Part shown: one piece after another, positions 27,870 to 55,585 of the stretch
Numbering within the stretch: position 1 is the first letter of the stretch
Layout: each line of letters begins with the position of its first letter
Source: Chondrilla cf. caribensis
Lineage: Eukaryota; Porifera; Demospongiae; Chondrillida; Chondrillidae
NCBI GenBank assembly: GCA_964020155.1
Contig: OZ026556.1
Location: forward strand, 3,442,001 to 3,506,000
Reading direction: 5' to 3'
Length of the DNA: 64,000 nt
Translations under genes and position numbers: made by a program
The notes under the pieces: model-generated
What the model saw: the letters and a program-made list of their open reading frames with translations, nothing else
What the model was told of the DNA's origin: nothing
Databases searched by the model: none

Positions 27870-29741
27870 GTGTGTGTGTGTAGTGTGTGTGTGTTGTGTG
27901 TGTGTTGTGTGTGTGGGGAGGGGTGGTCCGTGCTTGTATCCGTATATGCACATACATCTTTACATTCAACTCTTTCTCTGTCTCCTCTTTGCAGAGCTCA
28001 ACAATCATCATCTTCCATTGATTTATCCAATTCATTGTCTACAGCTTGTACCTATGGTTGGTGGGAAGGCGTGTCCAGGATATTTGAATGCGGGGCAAAC
28101 CCATGTGCCTCATACACTGGCAGAAAGCACATCAAGAGGTGAGAGTGGGTAGTTCAGCATTGTACTTGCATACATGGTGTTGGTCTCTCTGTACAGACAC
28201 AAAATGGTGAATTGTATGGACAATATATGTAGCCACCTTCCACAAACTTGAATGGATTACCTGTTACTGTCACACTGCTGTAAGAATTTTATTTCAGCAG
28301 AATATCTTACTATTCATGTGGTCAATGTTGGGAGGGGAAGGCATTTGGGTTAACTATAATCTTACATTCATAAGAATTTTTTAGCAGGCCCAGATGTATT
28401 TGATTGTTTCTTTATTTGTGCTGACACGTGTGTGTTAGTGTACAGTACAAATGTGTATGTATGTATGTCTGTACTATTTGTGTGTACTATACAATTCATG
28501 TCACTTAGAACTATTGACATACTACACGTCACTTATGGTCATTTCTGCTGTTTATGTCACGACTATTTGTACAAGATGTAACAAGAGTTTGTACAGTATG
28601 CCACAGCTATTTTACAACAGGTCACTCAAATTTGTAAGTATGTCACTACTATTTGCACATTGTGTCACTGCTACTTGTACAGTGTAGTATTATCCATCTC
28701 ATCCTTTCTCTCTTGTTCAGGTATGTCTTCCTGGAGGTGTTGACCAGCACGAACCTTGACCTCTTCTGCAGAATGCTTCACTCTGCAGTGGAGGTCCTCG
28801 GTCAAGACTGTTACCAACCAGATGAAGAAGCTGACATTGTGTGTGCTATCGTCAGCTACCTCCCAATGATGTTCGGCCGTGGACTGTATTCCGAGGTGCA
28901 GTTTATCTTGGAAAATGTGCGTGGAGTGGGTGATGCATTGTGGCCGGGGTCTCACCCGATGGCTTGCAGACTAGCGGCACTCTACAGATTCAATGATATC
29001 GAGTGTCCTTTATTTCCCCTACCGTCCAGTATTGGAGAACATCATCTGAAAGTCATTGCCAAATATGGCCTATCAGATTGTCTCCGAGCTGCTCTTCGCT
29101 CAACAGATGTCCCCGAAGATGTTTTCTACTCGGACCTCATCCATTGGGCAGCATCCAGTGGGGATTACAGCACTCTGGAGGCTGTGTATGAGTGTCTGGA
29201 GTCCTACCATTGCAGACTGGTGGAGGAATGTGAGAGCTCTCAGGCTAGCAGGGCTGTGAGTGCACCATGGACTGACAGCGAATCCTTGTTCTGGTCGACA
29301 GCTCTTTTCTCTGCAGCATCTTGTGACCACCAGACGCTGGCCATCAAAGCCATTGACAAGATTGTCAGCTCTCCCTCAAGAAAGAAGAGTCTCACACAGA
29401 TCCGCAACAACTCCCTGACTGTCCTCCATTGGGCTTGCTACTGGGGTATGTCCGAGCTGCTGTCTACTACAGAAGGTCTCACACACGAGAACTTTGTGGA
29501 TGCTTATCATGGGCCACTCACCCCCTTGGACTGTGCCATAGGAACTGCCAACCTCAGACACATTGCAGACTTTATCACTAGGAAGAAAAGGAGTAGATCA
29601 CGTGATCGATCGAGAAGGAGTCGGAGTAGATCACGTGATCAATCAAGAAGAAGTTGGAGTAGATCACGTGATCGATGGAGAAGGAGTCGGAGTAGATCAC
29701 GTGATCGATCTAGGAAGGCTCGAAGCAGATCAGAAAGCTAA
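24224..29741 (+). CDS. Chimeric ankyrin-repeat protein with LUC7L-derived RS tail
   Basis: Exons: 24224-27063, 27452-27574, 27995-28138, 28721-29741; 4128 nt, predicted 1375 aa. The ATG chosen is the first after the acceptor at 24220; an upstream coding exon cannot be excluded. Residues about 10-430 hold ankyrin repeats (GSTLLHTAASNGN, GRTALHDAVFNGHFECIDVL, QTPLHLAARYGHQETVQFLL). A Cys/His cluster CFYCLGLQWFPDRH..C lies near residue 515, and another ankyrin-like unit (YYPLHTAAYARNTAFLEWIL) near 620. Exon 4 runs in frame across the duplication junction at 29580, so residues about 1323-1375 are a duplicate of the LUC7L RS domain (RKKRSRSRDRSRRSRSRSRD onward), ending at TAA. It lacks the filamin-like and HECT parts of its parent at 32426. 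It would use the duplicated LUC7L 3' end. Expression is unknown; the intact frame argues against an old pseudogene. Confidence 0.8.
27575..27915. repeat. (TG)n microsatellite starting at a splice donor, copy 1
   Basis: The donor of exon 27452-27574 is itself part of the TG tract. About 340 bp of TG with TC and TTG interruptions fill most of this intron. Confidence 0.95.
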
Positions 29742-29744
29742 AGG

Positions 29745-30064
29745 TTATACCATGAGGATGGTCCTGAAGCACATTCAGACTTATACTTGCATGTGTGTGC
29801 ATATATGGTACATTTGTACATCTGTACATTTTCTGTACACTTTCTGGCTTGAGTGCTAGTGTGTACATCCAGATAAGTACCTTTATCAGTGTGTATGTGC
29901 ATTCTTAGTCTCTTTAATGTGGTGTAGTCCTTTCAATATCAACTTTCAATTTCTGCTGTGTTGTGTTTTCCCTCTAGGCATCACAGAAGCAGAAGTAGAA
30001 GCTGACTGAAAAGGACATTTACATCCGTAGAGCGTTATACTGTGGTACCCGTTTGACACTGTAA
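29745..30064 (+). pseudogene. Duplicate of LUC7L 3' end, including its last small exon
   Basis: This is homologous to 22742-23095. The copy of the LUC7L terminal micro-exon follows the acceptor ctctag at about 29978 and has an extra AGAAGT relative to the original. Because the RS copy now stops at 29741, this exon would be 3' UTR of the chimeric gene. Homology ends at about 30064, where the insertion begins. Confidence 0.7.
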
Positions 30065-31287
30065 TAAGTAGTAGTGAACAAAGTTCAGAACCTCGCAAAT
30101 GCTAGGCATAAAACCATAGATAGATCTTGCATATCAAGATCTATGATATGACGTAATTCAGTGACATCATCTAAAAATGTCTTCCAAAATGGACGTCATG
30201 ATGGCCGACCATTTGTTGTCCCGAACGACGGATTGGCGAACCCTGCTGTTCGGCGAAGGAAATCGAAAAATCGTTGTGCAAAAAAGTTGAAAATTGGTTT
30301 TCGAATTGTCTTAAGGTATTTAGTACGGATGTACATGTAGTCCGAAATTTGTCGACAGGAGGAATCGAAAAGTAAGTGCTCTTTTAACGGATCGTGTGTG
30401 AACCACAGGCAACCTTTGTCTAAGTTTGCCATTTCAACATATGTTGCGACGGTGCCCCATTACCGTCGGTGGGACGACTTACTGCTGAACGCTTCGTTCG
30501 ACGAACGATTTGCGTTCAAAGAAACCAAAAAGTGACCTAAATCAAACAGTATTGGCGGACACCGCAATTAAGAGCGTGGGCGACTCGATCGGACTCCGCT
30601 AACGAACGGAAACAACTAGTTCAGACAGAGTCTGCTGGGTCTCGCGAAAGGGAGCTGAAAATATATGTACCGGAGATTAATGTTCATAAATTTATTTGAA
30701 ATGCCTAGTAGGTTGGGTTAGGTATACTATTTAGAGTGGCCTCCACAGTCTATAAATAAGTTTACCTATCCTACTATGGCTACATTCACAAGTAAAATTA
30801 CATCTCTCTTCTAACCGATCTTGAGGCAGCAGGCTTCTCTGCAAACTTGGACACCCTAGAAATTGGTTCCCTTGGCCATTTTACTAAAGAAGCAATTACC
30901 ACCTTCCATACCATCCTCAAGACACAGAACAGACGATCAACTGCAAACCTCCTACACAAACTGAGCAAGATTGCCGTCGCATGCTCAGCTCACATTTTCC
31001 AAGCAAGATATAGCACTGATTGGAACTCAAATACACCTTTAATACATACCCAATAATTGTTAATAATGCTTTATTTATTATTTATCTTTTTTTTTCTTTT
31101 TTTCTTTTTTTTTGTTTCTCATATCACTTTACTTGCCAGGCATCCCTTTCAGTTAAATGCTGATTTGGTTTACGTCTGTGTCCGAGTTTCTTTTCTTTTA
31201 ACATGCCTCATGTATGTATCTGCATGGTGTATGTTTTTGTCATAATTATGACGTATTTCCCCCTAGGAAGCGTAGGCGGGCTTGACT
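30065..31287 (+). mobile_element. Insertion in copy 2 with a retroelement-like C-terminal coding fragment
   Basis: This 1.2-kb block has no counterpart in copy 1, where the flanks GTAATA and TAATTAAAAGCC lie about 23 bp apart. At about 30805-31056 an open frame reads SLLTDLEAAGFSANLDTLEI then GSLGHFTKEAITTFHTIL, ending in TAA. This resembles the short domain found at the C-terminus of some invertebrate reverse-transcriptase ORFs; that is recognition from memory, not a search. No RT core is present. A T-rich tract follows at 31064-31112. The left part (30120-30700) has higher GC and no recognisable gene. Confidence 0.45.
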
Positions 31288-31396
31288 ACGTAATTAAAAG
31301 CCGGAGAGCGTTATGACGGTCCCGGTCACTTAATAACAGCCCCACTTGCTGCAATAATGTACAGTGTCGATTCGCTTACGTACTGTACGTACAGTA

Positions 31397-32011
31397 CTAG
31401 TGTGGGATTCTGATATCAATGTTCATTTGAGTTGAGCCAACCCCGTCAATCTTGCTCTCGGTCTGGAAGCTGATAGCGGTGAGTGAGTCCTCGTGAAGGA
31501 AGACCCCTCCTACCTTCACTGAGTTGACCTCCCATTGCCCTGTGTCCTCAAAGATAGGTTTATGTATCTACTTTGTCCTTGGCTTACAGTTCGAGTAGAT
31601 GGGCAGACCATTCGTCCTAAACAGAGTACTCTTGGAAACACTTGCATGAAAAGTTGCGGCATTGTGTAGTACCTCAGTTGGAATACACCCTGTGTACAGG
31701 TCGATTCAGACATACAGTATACGTGTCCTTGACCTCGCTACAAGCCCCATTGATGCTAACATCTTATCGCGTCTTTAACGAATACATTAGCTCATTTGTT
31801 CACCCCTCATTCGAAATTAATTACCTATCCACTCGGAGCAATCTTCTGTCTCAACGCTAACCGTTCGATTTAACATTAGATGCTTTTCGATCATTATATT
31901 ATTGAATTCCAACCCTCCTCCAGGTTTCCACGTAACGTAACACTCGAAGCTAAGGGGCCACACTATCCAGTACACATCCTTAGATACATTCGCGTGCTTG
32001 TAGCAGCATCC
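31397..32011 (-). CDS. Possible antisense gene of unknown function, 3' part, copy 2
   Basis: Segments are 32011-31825, 31689-31588 and 31539-31397, of 187, 102 and 143 nt, identical in length to copy 1. Here the donor after the first segment is AG-GTAATT, better than in copy 1. The intron between the first two segments is longer (135 bp). Compared with copy 1 the protein changes are few (for example Thr to Ala, Ile to Val, Gly to Asp) and there is no frameshift. Function unknown. Confidence 0.38.
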
Positions 32012-32198
32012 CTACGACCTTTTCAACTCGAGTTACTTGTTTCTGCACACAAATTTATCTATGTATGTACATGTAAACATAGTAATGAGTTGGACGATCT
32101 ACCAAAGTCATTACTCTACCACATTATCTTCAGGAATGGTGACAAATTAATGTGAATTCACTATATAATATATGTACATGTGTTGCCTGTTGTAGTCC

Positions 32199-32316
32199 TA
32201 GTCTCGTGTAGCCCAGACCCATTCTCACCTCCAACATTGAAATTGGAACTTTGTACTGGCAGGGAAGTCTCAGGTTTGAAATCGAAGTGAAGATGGGTCT
32301 GGGCTATGCGAGACTA
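32199..32316. mobile_element. Palindromic element (TAGTCTCGTGTAGCCCAGACCC arms), copy 2
   Basis: This is the paralogue of 23999-24116 at the same distance from the HECT gene's first visible exon. Its right arm ends GGGCTATGCGAGACTA, one base closer to a perfect palindrome. Confidence 0.6.
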
Positions 32317-32425
32317 GTATAAACCTGTTATTCACTCTGTGTCATTTAGTTGACGTGCCTTTCAAGCTTGATATTGTCCATGCACAAAGCTACTGAATAC
32401 TCTGTGTTTCTCTGTCTTGCAGAGT

Positions 32426-47295
<14,870 letters not shown>

Positions 47296-47492
47296 TATAC
47301 AAGTTCTACATATGCTAAAATACGAAGTTATGCGAATTCTAGTGCATACCTAAGCAGATTAGTATACTATTACGTATGTGTGTATAGCGCAGGTAGGAGG
47401 ATGATCTTTGTTTTTTATATTGATTATTATGTAGATGGTTAGACATTAATTTATACATTAAAGTATTGATTGACAGTGTATATAACAATAAT

Positions 47493-47498
47493 AATAAA
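47493..47498 (+). promoter_or_regulatory. Possible polyadenylation signal of the HECT gene (AATAAA)
   Basis: AATAAA occurs 198 bp after the HECT stop and 82 bp before the WDR45B start codon, so the two genes are separated by only 284 bp. Confidence 0.4.
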
Positions 47499-47579
47499 AA
47501 AGTTCAACAAAATTGTAGTTAAAATGGCGTCCGAAGGCTTAGAATGAACATGATTCCTGCGTAGTGTGTTACAGCGATA

Positions 47580-50500
47580 ATGAGCGGTGTAATAACTCGT
47601 GGATCAAGTAGTCCTTCGCCGAATGGTTTGATATTTGCTGGTTGGAATCAAGACCACGGTGAGCTTTCCAGGTCATCCCAGCCGCATGTTTGTGACTGAT
47701 TCATCGGTCATGTCCCACCCATCGCAATGTATGTGTATGACACACGCACAGTCTTGTCAGGTGTACTTTTGGGTACGCGGGACGTTCAACTTTGACCGCG
47801 AAAACAACACTTTCTCATTTTGTGGACAAACTGAATTGAAATATCGTCCGTTTCGTTTGGGTATGCCTAGCTTATGTCATGGGTGTACACGAATTGGTCT
47901 ATGTACCTTTGTGACCTAATACACGGGCGCAAGTGTTCTGATTAAATCCATTTCAAGTGTTGGTAGTCTGAGCAAGCTCTGCTGGTTCATTGAGCTTAAC
48001 CCATAAAGGATAACATCACTGCTCGCCTAACGTCCGCTTTAATTGTTAACAATTGATTTGGTCCATGTTGTTTATGTATTTGTGAGCTAAAAAGACTTAA
48101 GAATGTGTCGGGTGGGGTGGGTGGTGGGTTGCATGTCAGGGGGTGGGGCTACATGTCAGAAGCGAGCCTGCACGTTAGGGGTACACAAGGCTGCACATAT
48201 GGGGGCGAACCTACATGTTCTAATGTGTACCTACATACATTTGTACGAATTACAGTCCAACTTACTTGGAATTACCTCAAAAGGTACATTGATTTTGTAC
48301 TTTTCATTAGAAATACATACTAACAGTACTGGTCAACAATATATGTAGTACAGTGGAACGTCTACTAAAGGACATTCTGAATAAAGAACCCCATAGAAAT
48401 TACCCCCCCCCCCTACAAAGGACACTTTCTAAGGCACAAAAGATGGACTTTCTCATAGTGTTAGTACATTACATTACATACTTCAGAAGGATAGACAACC
48501 TCTCTACAGTGGACAAATTACCTGGTCCCAATGCATCCTTTACGGAGAGGTTCCGCTGTACTGTAGATGTACACAAGCTGGGAACGGACTGGAGTGTATG
48601 TGTTAACTGGAGTGAGTAGTGTTGGAGTGCTCTCAAGGCAAGTTGCACTGGACACTCAGAATCACACAGCCCCTGCAGCGTGGCTGTGTAGGTGGGGTCC
48701 CACGCCCTTTATTCTGTAATTCACGTAGTATCGTGGATGGTGCTCGCAGGTAGATTTCTGTTCAGTTCAAGGCATGTTCACCTACATACTTTAGGTATCA
48801 AGAATATTTGAATAGGGATTTTGGGCGGCAATGTTTCCACCTGTCGTTGGGAAAACTTTTTGTATTCAGGAGCTTGATAAACACCAACTGGTGAAAAGAA
48901 CAGATGGAGAACACTCTTCCCCAGACTGCGTTTCTCAGCGCTCCTGAATCCAAACAGATTTTATCAAGAATATGTATGTACTAATGTGAAAGTATATACA
49001 TTTACGTATATATAATAATACTAATATCCTCTTTGAGGTGCTATGGACCTTGTGGTGACATGCAGTTGTTAGGAGTTCTACCACTTTTGGCATTTATTGG
49101 TTTTTGCAGGATGCTTTGCCTGTGGCATGGAGAGTGGTTTCAGAATCTACAACACTGACCCTCTGAAGGAGAAGGAGAGACAAGGTTGGCCTACACAGGG
49201 TGGTCACTTCTTGAATGAGGTGTTCATGGCACCCCACAATGATCTGTCCCTCCCACTACAATATCCTATTTCATTAATGATTGTACATTTACCCACATTT
49301 TGTACATGAATTATGTATATTGGGGATTCTAGTAACATCATGAGATTCCAACTATGTATGTTTGTGATGCCCTTGGTGGGCTGGGCTGTACCTTCACTGT
49401 GAGGTCGTACACTGCATTCTTTCTAGTTTGTGGTCCAGGATTGCCCCTACGTACCTCAATCCTCCGTTTGCTTGACTGTACGTCTTGGCTGGGTACACTC
49501 CACCTCATTGTCAGCTCACTACCACCCTCACTATCAGCCTCACTATTAGCCTCACTATCAGCCTCACTACCACCCTCACTATCAGCCTCACTGTTTATAG
49601 CTCACAGTTTTCCAACCTCACCATTATCAACATCACTATAAACATACCTGTCAGCATTGCCAGCCTCATTGTTTGCTACACTCCCAGTTTTCCCCTTCTT
49701 CACTGTCACCGTCAACATCACTGTCAGCATCACCGTCAGCATCACTGTCAGCATCACCGTCAGCATCACTGTCAGCATCACTGTCAGCCTCACTGTCAGC
49801 CTCACCGTCAGCATCACTGTCAGCCTCACTGTCAGCATCACTGTCAGCCTCACTGTCAGCATCACTGTCAGCCTCACTGTCAGCCTCACCAGGGTTTCTT
49901 TCAGGGAAGTGGTCAAATGGGAGCATGGAACAGTTGTGGAAAGGGATGTGCGAATACAACTTGAATAATCTGCCAATATAACTGCACAGGGAGGCTGAGA
50001 CCTTCCAGTAGAGGAGCCAAATCCCCTCCCCTCCCCAGAAGAAACCTTGACTGCTGTTTGTCCACCTCATTGCTGTCCTTGCACCTGTTTTTAAGCAATC
50101 ACTGTCACCCAACCTCGACTAACGGGTTGTCCCTGAAAGACCTACAACTGACGTGTTTTATCCTTCACAGTTTCATCATCGGGAGCTTTCCACATGTGTG
50201 TACACATGCTGTACTCAGGGTAGCACCCAACCTGGATGTGGTAGTACTTCCTTCATAATTAACTTTAGTGGTAGTGTATCATATACATATGTGTATCCTC
50301 ATGAATGTACATATGTATGTATCAGTATAGTAACACTTACTAGGTTATGTACATATACATATATATGTTTGTATATATGTACATATGTATGTGCATTCAC
50401 ATGTACGTAGATGTGTTAAATGTAGACACACATTGAACACATAAGACATACTGTTGTGTATTGCGCTAAATATGAGAAAACTCGCTCTAGCAACTGTGTT

Positions 50501-50817
50501 GTTAAGATCTCCTAGTTTGGAGTGGTAGTGTCCTAGTACAATCGCTGTCTGTGCATTTGATGATGTTTGAATAGATTGTCTGTGCATTTGATGACATTAC
50601 AGAGATTGTTCCTGTGGTATTCAGTGAGGTTATGGGGACCTTGTCTGGGTGTTTAGTGATGTAATTTGGAAGTCTGGCTTATGTCACTTGTTTTTGCCAC
50701 ATGGTGTAGACTTTGATGATGGTGGCTTGAGATATGTGGAGATGTTGTTCCGGTGTAATTATCTAGCACTGGTTGGAGGAGGTCCTAAGCCGAAGTTTCC
50801 TGCAGATCATGGTCAGT

Positions 50818-50879
<62 letters not shown>

Positions 50880-51442
50880 TGTGTGTGTGTGTGTGTTCTG
50901 TGTTTGTGTGTGTGTGGGAGGGTGTATTGTATGTATATTAATACATGTGTACGTATATTATACATATACTGTACATACGTACCAGTACAAAAAGGAATAC
51001 CATTATTATGGCCTTGTTACAGTACAAATCACGATATGCCTACTGTATTTCTATCTCTCTAGTGATTGTCTGGGACGATCTGAAGAAGAAGCCTGTAGTT
51101 GACCTTTCCTTTGATTCTGAAGTGAAGGCAGTTAAACTGAGGCGGGACAGGTATGTGCATATCAGTGTGCTGTGAAGCATAGGCTCCTGCAAACATGATG
51201 GTGTAATTACTGTATGGCAGTTAGTACATGTAGTACGTACGTATGTGTGCATACATACTGTGTACTTACAGTACACACGGTACGTGAGTTTTGAGATTGT
51301 AAGACTGATTATGAATAGGGATTGCTTTTGTCCTTTGTCATGCCTACTTGTGTGTATGTAAATAGATGCAAGCACATGTACAAACACATGTGTGCACACA
51401 CACACACATGTACAGACACACACAACCACACATACACACATG

Positions 51443-51531
<89 letters not shown>

Positions 51532-52471
51532 GTTCACACTTGGTTTTGTCTCACCCAGGATTGTGGCTGTTCTTCAACATTCTATTCGAGTCTACAATTT
51601 CACTCAGTCTCCAAGGGAACTGAGGAGGATTGACACTGGAGACAATCCCAGAGGTAAGCCTACTCTTCTCCTCAGTCTTGGACTGTGTACATATGCACAC
51701 AGGCAGTCACTCTACTCTGATCTGCTTCACAGCTCTGCATGCCATCTCAACCACTATAACAGATAGATACTGTACCTTGTAGAGGATTTCCTTTCACTGC
51801 ATGTTAACCTATGTATGTGTATACATGTGCAAATATATGTACGTACGTATATACAGTGCGTATTCATCTTATGAATAGATGTGTATGTACGTACATGTAG
51901 TTCTTACAGAGCCCACCTTAGTAGTAACGAGAACACTATTTCTTAGTCTCATGAATTTTTGTACTGTTCACTCCCTTACCTCAACTAATTGGCTTTTACT
52001 GATAAAAGAGTAAGCAGTTTAAGGACTACGTATAATTGAGTGTGTTACGGATGTGTTGCCTGTGTTCACAAGGAGGAACTTGAGATCAATGATCTTTGGC
52101 AAAGGCCTCACAATGGAATTCCCACCCACATGGATATTGCATCCATGTGGGGCTGGCCGACCAAATAGGATTGACTGTTGCTAACATATACTGTGGTAAC
52201 GATGCAAGAGGATCCTAATGGTGATACCTTACTGCATTATTGATATCTGATGAGTGTCTTATCTGTTTTAAACTGTTTGCACATTTCCAAGGTGACCTGT
52301 CCAGTTTTCACTTAGCGTGGGGATGACATGAGCATTTGTGTTTGTTATGGACTACATTCATCACCATGTGGGCTTGCTACATGTTCAGTATTGGACTATT
52401 GTGTGAAATTTATTGTACATATTATGTGTATTTAGGGTCCCATCATACAGTACATGACTTTGTATTCAGCC

Positions 52472-52524
<53 letters not shown>

Positions 52525-54023
52525 TGTAGAGATCTATCCAGAGTGAAGAACTGGCACGAAATTGTGATAGACTAAAGCTTATTGAGAACTGTTGTCTACC
52601 TATTGAGTCTCTCACCTTAATCCCAAAATGCGATGATATGAAGAAACTAGATCCTATCCAATAATGGACAAAACATATTATATTAGTTGTAGTAGTATTA
52701 CATGTGTGAATGTGTGTGGTACGGTTAGAGTGGCAAGCATGTGCTTCGGATGCAGCTCATGTACATATCCAGCCTCTCTATGTGTGTGTGGTGTAGCTGG
52801 TGTATCTCTTGATAGTGATGATTGAGTGTCCAAAATACCAATTATGTATGTAATTGATTTGGTGTATCCAAGGTTTGTGATGATGCACACTACAGACAAC
52901 TGGTTCCTTTGATGTGAATTGAAATCTTTCACACTTTGGGACACACTCTGGTACACACACTGGTACACACAGTGGTACACACAGTGGTACACACACTGGT
53001 ACACACTGGTACACACACTGGTACACACTTGGTACACACTGGTACACACTTGGTACACACTGGTACACACTTGGTACACACTGGTACACACACTGGTACA
53101 CACTCGGGACACACACTGGTACACACTTGGGACACACACTGTTACACACAGTGGTACACACATTGACACACACATTGAGCTACTCGTCTTCATACATGAG
53201 CTCATACATCTTTATACGTATGTATGTACATGCATTCATGTATCTCCTGTTTGTACATGAACTCACCCAACTATGCATGTACATGAACTCCTACGTCTAC
53301 ACGTAGCCAAATACATGGAGTCGTACATCTCATGTCACAATTCTGTAGGATTGTGTGCTCTGTGCCCAAACTCCAATAACTCCTTGCTGGCCTACCCTGC
53401 CAAAGGCACCGGCCAGGTTGGTCTGGTGGACCTTGTCAACATGGAGTCAGCTCCCCAAGTGATATCCGCACATGAAACTGGGATCACATGCCTAGCACTC
53501 AATCTCCAGGGAACAAGACTGGCAACTTCATCTGAAAAAGTTAGTCAAACTCGATTTACAGTATGTGCATCTACACATTTATCATCTTGCCATGCCCTCA
53601 CACACATCACCTACCCTATACCCCTCACACTCATCATCTACCCTACACCCCTCACACCCATCACCTACCCTACACCCCTCACACTCATCAGCTCCATTAT
53701 GGACATCCCTCACTCACAATCATCACATTCCCCACATCCCTCACATTTCTCACCTCCCCACAACCCCTCACTCACAATCATCACCTTCCCCACACCCCTC
53801 ACACTTATCACCCCCCGCAACCCCTCACTCATCACCATCTGATATTCACTAAAACCTTTCCTGCATACGTATGTATGGACATGTCATATCCAGGGCACCC
53901 TAATTAGAATATACGACACGGCTACTTGTGAGATGTTGACGGAATTGAGACGTGGTACAGTTACAGCTATGATATACTGGTTTGTGTGCATGTGTGTGTG
54001 TTGTGTGTGTGTTTGTGTATGGG

Positions 54024-54099
<76 letters not shown>

Positions 54100-54106
54100 G
54101 TGTGTG

Positions 54107-54161
<55 letters not shown>

Positions 54162-55585
54162 CTTGTGTGTGTGGGTGTGCATTTGTGTGTGTGGTACAAC
54201 CAGTCTATTAAACATCCCCCCTGTCCTCACTCTGTAGCATCAGCTTCAACGCGGACTCAACTCTCCTCTGTGCTGCTAGTGACCATGCCACCATCCATGT
54301 CTTTGACATCAATGATGCTCAAAAGTCTGGTGGAAAGGGGTGAGGAGACATCATACTGAGTCCTGTCGTGTGCATATTTGGTTGTGTTATGATGTATAGT
54401 ACAATATTCTTCCACTCTTCTCTCCACTCAACTCCTCATTTCCTGTTTTGCATCATTAAGTGTCCCAAAGGTCACTGACCTCCAGTAGAACCCTACTGGA
54501 GGGATGAAGTATCCATTGTGTTATGAGCTCAGCTATGTACATGCATGTAGCTTGTATGTACCTATGTAACCCTCCCTCTTCTGTTCCATGTAGCCGGTGT
54601 ATATGTGATCCTCACTTAGCTGCAACATATGGTGTGTATTATATTTCAGTTACCTGTTTATGGGAGTGACTAGTTTGAGGCCCTACCCTAATTGTGGAGG
54701 AACAGGAGCTGAGCCAATCCATTTCATTATTGGACCTGTTTGTCCATATTTGTCATGTAACTGCATATGTGTAGGTAGTGACATACAGGGTAGGAGTCAA
54801 ATGACTGTGGTAATGTTGAATCCCCTTTTCTTCCTCAGTACTGAATAGACTGTGTTATGCATAGGTTAATTCAGTACATTTTTGCTCACCAAAGCGGTAC
54901 ATGATTATGTGGTAGCATGACTGCAGGGAACCATCTTTGTAATGAATATATTGCTCGCAAACGGTTGGTCCTCTTCTTAGAGAGTGTCCTCTTTTCATAG
55001 GTAAAAGTGTTTGGGAATTAAATTATAGCTACAGTAGATGGAAATATTTTGTGCTTGAAAATAGGCCCAGTGTGAGAGAAAGCTCCTATTCTGCTCTTTG
55101 TTTTGAGTGTTGTTGTGGAGGTCTTTCACTGTGTAAATGTACTGACTTCTGTAGCACAAATTTAAATTTCCTATTCTGCTAATTCAAACCAAATGAATTA
55201 TCATGGTGTATAATTGTAGTAGAAACACCTTTACTTTTCATATGTTCATTGTTTTGGATAAGGAGGTGGTGTTAAATGGGTCTGGAGTCAATCGTGTTTA
55301 CTTAACACAACTATGGGTTCTATTTCTCACAATATACATTGAGTAAACACAACTATGGGTTCTTTTTCTCACAACTTATATAATATCTCGTGTGAATTTC
55401 TTGCCGTTATCCGGCACCTATGTAATGTATGTACATGCCTACATTGTTTCAACCCGTGACTCCTGTACATATTGTTTTCAGGTGGTTGCCTGGCAGCAAG
55501 ACAACAAAAAGCTTCCAGAGATTCCATGTCTCTCCCAACTCTCCATGTATATGTGCCTTCGGCTCTGACAAAAATTCTGTAATTG
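47580..55585 (+). CDS. WDR45B: WDR45B/WIPI3, PI3P-binding autophagy beta-propeller (3' end not found)
   Basis: Exons: 47580-47658, 49110-49184, 50710-50811, 51063-51150, 51559-51653, 53349-53539, 53894-53979, 54238-54339, 55482-55585, with matching phases. The start is [20 protein letters not shown]. Family landmarks are [73 protein letters not shown] and [17 protein letters not shown] is the phosphoinositide-binding motif of PROPPIN beta-propellers, so the protein should bind PI3P membranes during autophagy. The match is better to WDR45B than to WDR45. The segment before [11 protein letters not shown] is shorter than in human WDR45B. The last blade (expected ICADGS-type sequence) was not seen before 64000, so the terminal exon(s) lie outside or were missed. 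Confidence 0.9.
48351..48460. mobile_element. CAGTGGAACGT-type interspersed element, diverged copy
   Basis: CAGTGGAACGTCTACTAAAG is followed by ACAAAGGACACTTTCTAAGG, resembling the elements at 12813 and 14469. It lies in WDR45B intron 1. The right border is uncertain. Confidence 0.35.
49680..49890. repeat. 12-bp repeat, (A/C)TCACTGTCAGC
   Basis: Some seventeen units of ATCACTGTCAGC or CTCACTGTCAGC in WDR45B intron 2; looser related units extend left to about 49500. Confidence 0.85.
50820..50910. repeat. (TG)n microsatellite, WDR45B intron 3
   Basis: It starts about 8 bp after the donor GTCAGT at 50812. Confidence 0.95.
52928..53170. repeat. TGGTACACACAC-type repeat in WDR45B intron
   Basis: About twenty short units of TGGTACACAC with ACTTGGTACACACTGG variants. 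Confidence 0.8.
53990..54163. repeat. (TG)n microsatellite, WDR45B intron 7
   Basis: It starts about 10 bp after the donor at 53980 and fills most of a 258-bp intron. Confidence 0.95.

Larger units (their letters stand above)
22558..29580 (+). repeat. Tandem segmental duplication, copy 1
   Basis: The unit starts inside the LUC7L RS exon and ends inside the fourth coding exon of the ankyrin gene, where CACTA is followed directly by the start of copy 2. It contains the LUC7L 3' end, the possible antisense gene, the ankyrin 5' region and exons A to D (part). Copy 2 follows head to tail. The two copies share the same exon borders and no exon carries a frame-breaking change. Confidence 0.93.

Noticed and set aside
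30196..30432. 78-residue minus-strand open frame inside the copy-2 insertion
   Set aside because: No family resemblance and no splice continuation; left as part of the insertion.
47635..47919. 94-residue open frame at the WDR45B start
   Set aside because: It runs across the donor at 47659 into intron 1 in a different frame from the WDR45B exon.
49485..50112. Open frames of Ser-Asp-Ala-Asp or Cys-Gln-His-His repeats
   Set aside because: They come from the 12-bp intronic repeat of WDR45B; the length is a multiple of three, so all frames stay open.
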